19,484 bases of DNA from Hyphomicrobiales bacterium (GTDB lineage: Bacteria; Pseudomonadota; Alphaproteobacteria; Rhizobiales; Aestuariivirgaceae): positions 1 to 19,484 of the forward strand of contig JABDJG010000134.1 of the NCBI GenBank assembly GCA_013002595.1. Direction: 5' to 3'. Position numbers and translations under genes: made by a program. The notes under the pieces were generated by a model. That model saw only the letters and a list, made by a program, of their open reading frames with translations, did no database searches and was not told the origin of the DNA. How positions within the stretch are numbered: the stretch's first letter is position 1; the number at the start of each line of letters is the position of its first letter. Below are positions 14,897 through 19,484 of this stretch, piece by piece.

Positions 14897-15271
14897 TTAC
14901 GAATTGAAAAAGTCGTCGTCGTCCATTTCGTCTTCTTCATCGAATTCGTAGATGTGCTCGCTCTTGATGAAGGCCAGAAGGTCATCGCCCTCCTGCTTGA
15001 CGTCATAAAAGTGCATCAGCTTTTCTGTCTCGGTGCCTTCCATCTGGCAGGTCGCGAGATTCCATTGCCACAGATGCTTGGTGCAGGTCAGCACCTTGCC
15101 CTCGATGAGACCTGACTCCTCGAGCGGCTCTTCCATATGCGGGCAGATCGGCGGAAACACCCGGAAGCCGTCGCCATAGTTGGCCACAACGACGGGAATG
15201 CCGTCGACCTCGAATTTCTTCAGTGAGTTCAGCGCTACACTGTCGGCAGCACAAATTCGTCTCCAGCTCAT
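14897..15271 (-). CDS. msmC: methanesulfonate monooxygenase Rieske ferredoxin
   Basis: A 124-residue Rieske [2Fe-2S] protein with ligands C43/H45 (C-P-H-M) and C63/H66 (C-T-K-H-L-W) at the normal x17 spacing. It has no signal peptide or membrane anchor, so it is a soluble carrier between the reductase and the oxygenase. The C terminus is strikingly acidic, with nine Asp/Glu residues among the 10 residues D111-D120, which could aid docking. It lies between the beta subunit and the reductase in the order alpha-beta-ferredoxin-reductase expected of msmABCD. AAGGAT upstream supports the ATG at 15271. Confidence 0.88.
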   Translation of the reverse strand: MSWRRICAADSVALNSLKKFEVDGIPVVVANYGDGFRVFPPICPHMEEPLEESGLIEGKVLTCTKHLWQWNLATCQMEGTETEKLMHFYDVKQEGDDLLAFIKSEHIYEFDEEDEMDDDDFFNS

Positions 15272-15305
15272 CAGCAGGCGATCCTTGTTAATAATTACGC
15301 CGTGT

Positions 15306-15800
15306 TCAAAGCGGCCAGTGCGAACCCTTGTCGAGACGCCGGGTGTCCAGCGCCACCTTGCGTTCCAGGAAGATCGCCTTGCCGTCTTCGATTTTCATCT
15401 TGTCGATGTAGCGGCCGATAACGAACAGATGGCTCTCGCCCGCATCGATATGCGAATTGATGCCGTCGAGCAAATTCTGATAAATCGCCAGGGAACTCAT
15501 CACGGTCAGCGTACCGTCATCATTCTCATCGATCGTATAGACCGTTGCATGACGCCGAAGCGGAGAATGATCCGTATTGTGCTTGTCCAGCATATCGGTC
15601 ATCGATTGGAGATAATCCCGGTTGCCGGAGAAATAGATCATGTCCTTGTTGATCTCGGGGCTCCAGGCGGTGATTTCGTATTCGAAATCCGCATCGCACA
15701 AATTGAGCCAGTCGCTCCACTTTTCATCATCCAACAGGATGCAGCTGCGATAAACCGCGTCCCGAACCGATTCTCCTACTGCGACACCATTTGTGCCCAT
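15306..15800 (-). CDS. msmB: methanesulfonate monooxygenase oxygenase beta subunit
   Basis: A 164-residue small subunit of the ring-hydroxylating dioxygenase beta family (cone-shaped NTF2-like fold). Typical features are the early D-D-E-K-W-S-D-W-L segment, F-E-Y-E-I-T with a following polar loop, R-H-A-T-V near the middle and the final basic R-K-V-A-L-D-T-R. It has no cofactor and supports the alpha subunit in the hexamer. I set the start at 15800 because GGAGGA lies seven bases upstream. An in-frame ATG at 15863 would add 21 residues without a comparable site, though it would bring the length closer to what I recall for MsmB. The gap to the alpha gene is 105 bases. Confidence 0.83.
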   Translation of the reverse strand: MGTNGVAVGESVRDAVYRSCILLDDEKWSDWLNLCDADFEYEITAWSPEINKDMIYFSGNRDYLQSMTDMLDKHNTDHSPLRRHATVYTIDENDDGTLTVMSSLAIYQNLLDGINSHIDAGESHLFVIGRYIDKMKIEDGKAIFLERKVALDTRRLDKGSHWPL

Positions 15801-15905
15801 CAGACGTCCTCCATACTTCATCATGCCGACGCATACCGAAATATGCCCGGCGAGGGCAATCAATACCCGATTGCCCCAGCTATCCTTGCTGTAACCGTCT
15901 CGCCT

Positions 15906-17147
15906 CTACTCGGCAGCTTCTGCCGGCATATAAGGTTGCGAGGGATCGCTCGGCAACCGGTTCATCCACTTGCCCCACTCATCGTAGTAATGGCGCATGC
16001 CAACTTCATCATGAATGAGATTATTCTCGTGGCGACCGTGCAGGATACGGCGGTTTTCCGAACCTGGCAGCATGGCTGAACCTTGCCCGGCAACGCCGAT
16101 CAGATCCTCATGCAGGTTGCGGCCGAACGGGCCCCAGATCGAGTTATGGTGATCGATACGGGTGCGGCGTTCCTCGGGCGTATCGCTTTTCAAGCCAAAG
16201 CCACGAAATTCGATCATCACCTTGTCGGGACCCAGCGGCGTGACGATGTCACAGCGCAACGCCGATCCGCGCAAGTTGAAGTTCATGCCCGGGAAAAGGT
16301 CGACCATGTACCACTGGTTTGGTGGCAGGCCGGGGAACGACAACTCGGCGCGCGACTCGAAACCTTCATACTCATCGTACTGCACCTCGAACGAGCCAAC
16401 GTTGACGTGGCCGTGCTTGAAGGCAGTGTTTTCGCGGGCGAAGTAGGCATCGTTAAAGCCGGTCACCCGGTTATGATAGTGCATGAAGTCGTGATAGAAT
16501 TCGCTGTTGGTGTCATGCCACAGCTTGTAGTTCGTGCCGATAACTGCCTTATGGTAGTGGAAAATTTCCAGAGGCTCAGCTTCCAACGGCTTGCGGATGC
16601 ACTTGAAGGCATCGCCGCACCAGTCTTCCAGCGACATCACCTTGTCATCGAGCGAGACCCAGATAAAGCCGCCGAAATTCACTTCGCAGCGCAGACGGCG
16701 AAGGCCGGTATCTTCCTTGCACAGGCGGTCCTGATAGCCTTCCTTTTCACGCGAGATGTAAACGCAGTTGCCCTTCATGTCGTACTGCCAGCCGTGGAAC
16801 ATGCAGGTCATGCGTTTTGGGTTGCCGGACGGAGCGGCTTCTTCGAACGAACCGGATGGACGGCGTTCGATCATCATGCCGCGGTGCGGGCATACATTCA
16901 GGAACGCGCGAACAACATTGTCGGGCCCGCGGGCAACGACAACCGGCTCACGCGCAATCGTCGCGGTGCGGAAATCGTATGGATCGGGCAGTTCGGACTC
17001 GTGACAAATCGGAACCCAGACCTTCTTGAAGATGTCCTCCAGCTCCTGTTCGTAAATCTCCGGGTCCGAATAGATTCGGCTGTCGATCCATTCGCCGCCC
17101 TTCAATGGCGGATTGGCCTTCCATTGATTGTGATTCCTGGCTGGCAT
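15906..17147 (-). CDS. msmA: methanesulfonate monooxygenase oxygenase alpha subunit
   Basis: A 413-residue Rieske non-haem iron oxygenase. The Rieske ligands are C86/H88 (V-C-P-H-R-G) and C115/H118 (C-M-F-H-G-W). The 26 residues between the pairs are far more than the usual 16-17, and this C-x-H-x26-C-x2-H pattern is the reported hallmark of MsmA. The catalytic iron site is in the S-E-F-Y-H-D-F-M-H-Y-H segment (H219 with H223 or H225). The enzyme uses O2 and NADH-derived electrons to split methanesulfonate into formaldehyde and sulfite in the cytoplasm. It is the first gene of msmABCD and has AAGGAGGAAAC before its ATG at 17147. The divergent binding-protein gene suggests linked uptake. Assignment is by motif and context, not by alignment. 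Confidence 0.9.
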   Translation of the reverse strand: MPARNHNQWKANPPLKGGEWIDSRIYSDPEIYEQELEDIFKKVWVPICHESELPDPYDFRTATIAREPVVVARGPDNVVRAFLNVCPHRGMMIERRPSGSFEEAAPSGNPKRMTCMFHGWQYDMKGNCVYISREKEGYQDRLCKEDTGLRRLRCEVNFGGFIWVSLDDKVMSLEDWCGDAFKCIRKPLEAEPLEIFHYHKAVIGTNYKLWHDTNSEFYHDFMHYHNRVTGFNDAYFARENTAFKHGHVNVGSFEVQYDEYEGFESRAELSFPGLPPNQWYMVDLFPGMNFNLRGSALRCDIVTPLGPDKVMIEFRGFGLKSDTPEERRTRIDHHNSIWGPFGRNLHEDLIGVAGQGSAMLPGSENRRILHGRHENNLIHDEVGMRHYYDEWGKWMNRLPSDPSQPYMPAEAAE

Positions 17148-17786
17148 AGTCGTTTCCTCCTTGGCCGCTACCCGAAGCCCATTTAGAGCCGCATTCGGAT
17201 AGCCAATTCGCTCTTACCACGAGCCGAAACTGGTCTAAACCCTTAATATAGATCAGACTCGCGGATTTTTCAGCATCAAACCAACAGGAACCCACTGCCA
17301 ACTTGAAATTGAAATTTCTTATAAAACGATAGATGGGACCACACAAAACTCGAAATCACCAAGAAGATACCAAGGCAACTAGCCCGCTACGCCCGAAGTT
17401 GGCGCTACTTTAGGTGATGAAAGGTTTTATCGAATTGGAGATTTAATAGGTCCTCCCTATGAAGGCATTGGATCGAACGATTTTACAAACAGGCTGGCAA
17501 ATTGTGCGATGTAATGGTGCCAGTTACCAGTTTCTCTAGGCGACAGGCATTGCCGTGCTGAAAATTCGGCAGGCATTGAAGGCGATCTGGTTCAGTGTCG
17601 GGAGGAATTCAACGAAGATTGAGCATGCAAAACCAAATTTCTCGGTAACTAGCCACTGAATAGAACGTGCCCTAGAATACGAAGGTGCGTTCAATTAGAT
17701 GGTGCGGGAGAAAACCATCACCACTACGACCGGTGATTGTTCACGAGACCATAAAAACGGCTCTAGCAGCCCAGGGAGGAAACCAA
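17148..17786. promoter_or_regulatory. divergent control region between msmA and the binding-protein gene
   Basis: 639 bases without a convincing gene separate two divergent operons, long for such a gap. It contains three copies of AGGCATTG (17463-17470, 17545-17552, 17571-17578), one TAATGGTGCCAGTTA (17512-17526) resembling the paired motif upstream of the soxC-like gene, and a TAGAAT (17673-17678) that could be a -10 box although no good -35 goes with it. A tiny frame from 17625 encoding seven residues has a poorly spaced ribosome site. Regulation by a factor encoded outside the window is likely. Confidence 0.45.
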
Positions 17787-18920
17787 ATGAGATTGTTAAA
17801 GAAATTCGGATTAGGCATTTTGGCTGCAGCCAGCCTTGCTTTACCGATGTCGGCACAAGCCGAGGTGAATTTCGGCAAGGAAGGCGAAAAGGTCGATCTG
17901 GTGATTGGCTACCAGCCGTATTACACGGAATCCTGGTCCGGCGTCGTCAACAACGGCAAACAATTCTGGAAAAAATATCTGCCTGAAGGCTCTACCGCCG
18001 AATTCCAGATCGGTCTGCAGGGCTCGGTGATCGTGAACGCGATGACCGGCGAAAAACAGCATATCGGCTACATGGGCGATATGCCGGCGATCGCGTCGAC
18101 ATTCAAGAACATCAAGGCGCGTGGCGGCACGGACATTCGTATCGTCGCCGTTCTGGGCACATCCAAGCAGCAGTGCAATATCTTCCTGGTGCGCAACGAT
18201 GCGCCCGAGTTTGCCAACGGCAGGGAAGCTGTCAAATGGATGGACGGCAAGCTGACGTCTGCACCGCACGGCGCGTGCACCGACCGGTTCGCTCGTCTGG
18301 CCTTTGAGAAAGCCGGCATCAAGCCTGCAAAATATCTCAACCAGAACATCGAAATCATTACCACCAACTTCCGCGCCAAAAAGCTTGATGCTGCGGCCAT
18401 CTGGGAGCCGACTGCTTCCAAGATCGTTGCGGCAGGCCTTGCCCGCCGCGCTGCCAGCGGTGAGGACTTCGATGCGCTCGACGGTGGTTTCATGGTCATG
18501 TTGAACGACCTGATATCTCAACGTCCGGACGTGCACCGCGGCTGGCTTGAAGCTGAGCTTGATGCCCAGTTATTCCTGGCCGACTTTGCCAATGCGTCTG
18601 CTGTGGCTGAAATGGCTGAAGCACAGACTGAAAAAATCGACAAGAAGGTCTTGTGGTCATCGCTCTACGGCGAAACCGCCAAGAACCAGGGCGGCGGCGA
18701 CGTGAAGGTACAGCTGGACTTCGTGGTTACCCCGCGCGTTCAGGGCCTGCTTGATGACGCTACGGCTTTCTTGTACAGCCTGCCCAAGAAGCCGGCAGCT
18801 GAAGCAAAGATCCGTGACGGCGGTGTCGTGGACGGCGTTGCCCAGGAAGTTCTGAAGGCCCGCGGCCTGACGAGCCCGGTCGGCATCGTCAAAGCCCGTC
18901 CGTCTTCAGAGTACAAATAA
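17787..18920 (+). CDS. ABC transporter substrate-binding protein, SsuA/TauA/NrtA type (probable methanesulfonate importer)
   Basis: A 377-residue periplasmic protein. The signal peptide has basic residues M-R-L-L-K-K, a hydrophobic core and an A-Q-A cleavage site near residue 25. The mature part opens with V-D-L-V-I-G-Y-Q and contains G-L-Q-G-S, Y-M-G-D-M-P-A-I and I-W-E-P-T-A, as in the nitrate/sulfonate/taurine-binding group (NMT1/SsuA-like). It lies divergent from msmA and upstream of a matching permease, so methanesulfonate or another small sulfonate is the best guess. It may correspond to MsmE of the msmEFGH transporter, but I give no symbol without an alignment. The start at 17787 follows GGGAGGAAACC; a longer frame begins at 17685 but loses the signal-peptide start. 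Confidence 0.88.
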   Translation: MRLLKKFGLGILAAASLALPMSAQAEVNFGKEGEKVDLVIGYQPYYTESWSGVVNNGKQFWKKYLPEGSTAEFQIGLQGSVIVNAMTGEKQHIGYMGDMPAIASTFKNIKARGGTDIRIVAVLGTSKQQCNIFLVRNDAPEFANGREAVKWMDGKLTSAPHGACTDRFARLAFEKAGIKPAKYLNQNIEIITTNFRAKKLDAAAIWEPTASKIVAAGLARRAASGEDFDALDGGFMVMLNDLISQRPDVHRGWLEAELDAQLFLADFANASAVAEMAEAQTEKIDKKVLWSSLYGETAKNQGGGDVKVQLDFVVTPRVQGLLDDATAFLYSLPKKPAAEAKIRDGGVVDGVAQEVLKARGLTSPVGIVKARPSSEYK

Positions 18921-18940
18921 TCACGCTTGGAATGTGAAGC

Positions 18941-18979
18941 CCGGCGGACATGCGGATTACTGCATGTCCGCCGGTTTTT
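18941..18979 (+). terminator. Rho-independent terminator after the binding-protein gene
   Basis: A perfect 13-bp stem CCGGCGGACATGC (18941-18953) with GCATGTCCGCCGG (18962-18974), an 8-nt loop and TTTTT. It lies 20 bases after the stop codon and about 140 bases before the permease gene. It probably reduces read-through so that binding protein is made in excess, or the permease has its own promoter. Confidence 0.9.
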
Positions 18980-19119
18980 GTAGACGTGACGGGATTACCC
19001 TTCGGTCGGCATCAGATCGAAGTATGCGGGCGGGGCATGACGGGTATTTTGGCATTTTCAGACAAATGCAGTAACCTTCGGTGGGGGCCGACAGTCACAA
19101 TGACAATGGGATTAAGACC

Positions 19120-19484
19120 ATGAGCGATCAGGCCATTACCGGTGGGCCCGGCGCACCGCGCATGAAGCGCCCAACCGGGCTCGGATTGACCTGGTACAAC
19201 TTCAAGTCAGCAATCAAAACACCAATGCCGTATCTGACTTTTGTCGGTCTGGCATTGTGGATATTTATGTACTGGCTGTTGTGCGAAGGTCTTGAATTCT
19301 GGCGCTTCTCGAAGATCCCCGGGCCGGTAACCGTTTTGTCCGACTGGCTGTCGCGCAATCCGTTCCAGGGCATCTCGATCTTCATGCCGGAATATTACAT
19401 CCACATCTGGTCAAGCTGCCGGCGCATCTTCATTGCCTTCGCAATTGCCACCGGCGTCGGCGTTCCACTTGGGCTGTTCATGGG
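19120..19484 (+). CDS. ABC transporter permease, SsuC/TauC/NrtB type (5' end only)
   Basis: The frame opens at ATG 19120 and runs off the right edge after 121 full codons. A short hydrophilic N terminus leads to a first membrane segment (Y-L-T-F-V-G-L-A-L-W-I-F-M-Y-W-L-L, about residues 38-55). Then P-G-P-V-T-V-L and the H-I-W-S-S-C-R-R-I-F-I-A-F segment entering G-V-P-L-G-L-F-M-G follow, the usual start of the binding-protein-dependent permease domain in sulfonate, taurine and nitrate importers. It lies downstream of the binding-protein gene, past a terminator. The ribosome site is weak (GGGATTA). An ATPase gene is expected beyond the window. Confidence 0.88.
   Translation, partial: MSDQAITGGPGAPRMKRPTGLGLTWYNFKSAIKTPMPYLTFVGLALWIFMYWLLCEGLEFWRFSKIPGPVTVLSDWLSRNPFQGISIFMPEYYIHIWSSCRRIFIAFAIATGVGVPLGLFM

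Noticed and set aside
12295..15079. Long plus-strand frames at 12295-13002, 13078-13683 and 14157-14951
   Set aside because: They mirror the soxC-like and msmD genes and have no recognisable domains.
13833..17147. Aromatic-ring dioxygenase (benzoate, toluenesulfonate or similar)
   Set aside because: The 26-residue Rieske spacer and the lack of any dihydrodiol dehydrogenase or ring-cleavage gene argue for methanesulfonate monooxygenase.
16083..17186. Long plus-strand frame of 367 codons
   Set aside because: It is antisense to msmA, whose metal-binding motifs and ribosome site make it the real gene.
13755..17522. Sigma-54 promoters at the TGGCAC sequences on the minus strand
   Set aside because: The -24-like TGGCAC is present, but TTGC does not follow at the required spacing at any of the three sites.
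17685..17786. Longer start for the sulfonate-binding protein
   Set aside because: It adds 34 residues before a clear signal peptide and lacks a ribosome site, while 17787 has a near-perfect one.
1..19484. CRISPR arrays, insertion sequences or transposase genes
   Set aside because: No regularly spaced long repeats and no transposase or integrase coding sequence were seen.

Overview
This window looks like a piece of an alphaproteobacterial chromosome. The coding density, moderately high GC, strong GGAGGAAAC-type ribosome binding sites and gene families fit this. No 16S rRNA or other taxonomic marker is present, so the lineage is an inference. The gene content points to an organism that lives on small organosulfur compounds, most plausibly a marine or coastal methylotroph-like bacterium.

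Layout: (1) 1-383: the 3' end of a HAD phosphatase gene and a complete tRNA-Val(CAC). (2) 384-835: gene-free DNA with a degenerate tRNA-like segment. (3) 836-6337: a GlxA-type regulator divergent from a four-gene amino-acid-type ABC transporter and an enolase-superfamily (MR/MLE) enzyme. (4) 6490-9163, minus strand: a LysR regulator, a cupin of the DMSP-lyase superfamily and an HMG-CoA-lyase-like enzyme, in that order of transcription. (5) 9332-11331, plus strand: a TauE/SafE exporter divergent from lysR, then a divergent PanB paralogue ending at a strong terminator. (6) 17147 down to 11431, minus strand: msmABCD, a complete methanesulfonate monooxygenase, followed by a SoxC-like molybdenum sulfite dehydrogenase and its monohaem SoxD-like cytochrome c. 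(7) 17787-19484, plus strand, divergent from msmA: an SsuA/TauA-type substrate-binding protein and the start of its permease, probably the methanesulfonate importer.

The most informative feature is the Rieske motif of the 413-residue oxygenase alpha subunit. It has 26 residues between the two ligand pairs (C-x-H-x26-C-x2-H), the unusual spacing that marks MsmA of methanesulfonate monooxygenase, rather than the 16-17 of ordinary ring-hydroxylating dioxygenases. Together with a beta subunit, Rieske ferredoxin and ferredoxin-NADH reductase of the expected sizes and order, this gives a coherent pathway. Methanesulfonate is imported, split oxidatively to formaldehyde and sulfite, the sulfite is oxidised to sulfate by the SoxC/cytochrome pair, or exported by the TauE-like protein. 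The DMSP-lyase-like cupin nearby is suggestive, because DMSP yields dimethyl sulfide and atmospheric oxidation of dimethyl sulfide yields methanesulfonate. The PanB paralogue, whose family normally uses methylene-tetrahydrofolate, and the HMG-CoA-lyase-like enzyme with an altered active-site position have no assigned role here and are the best candidates for undescribed chemistry.
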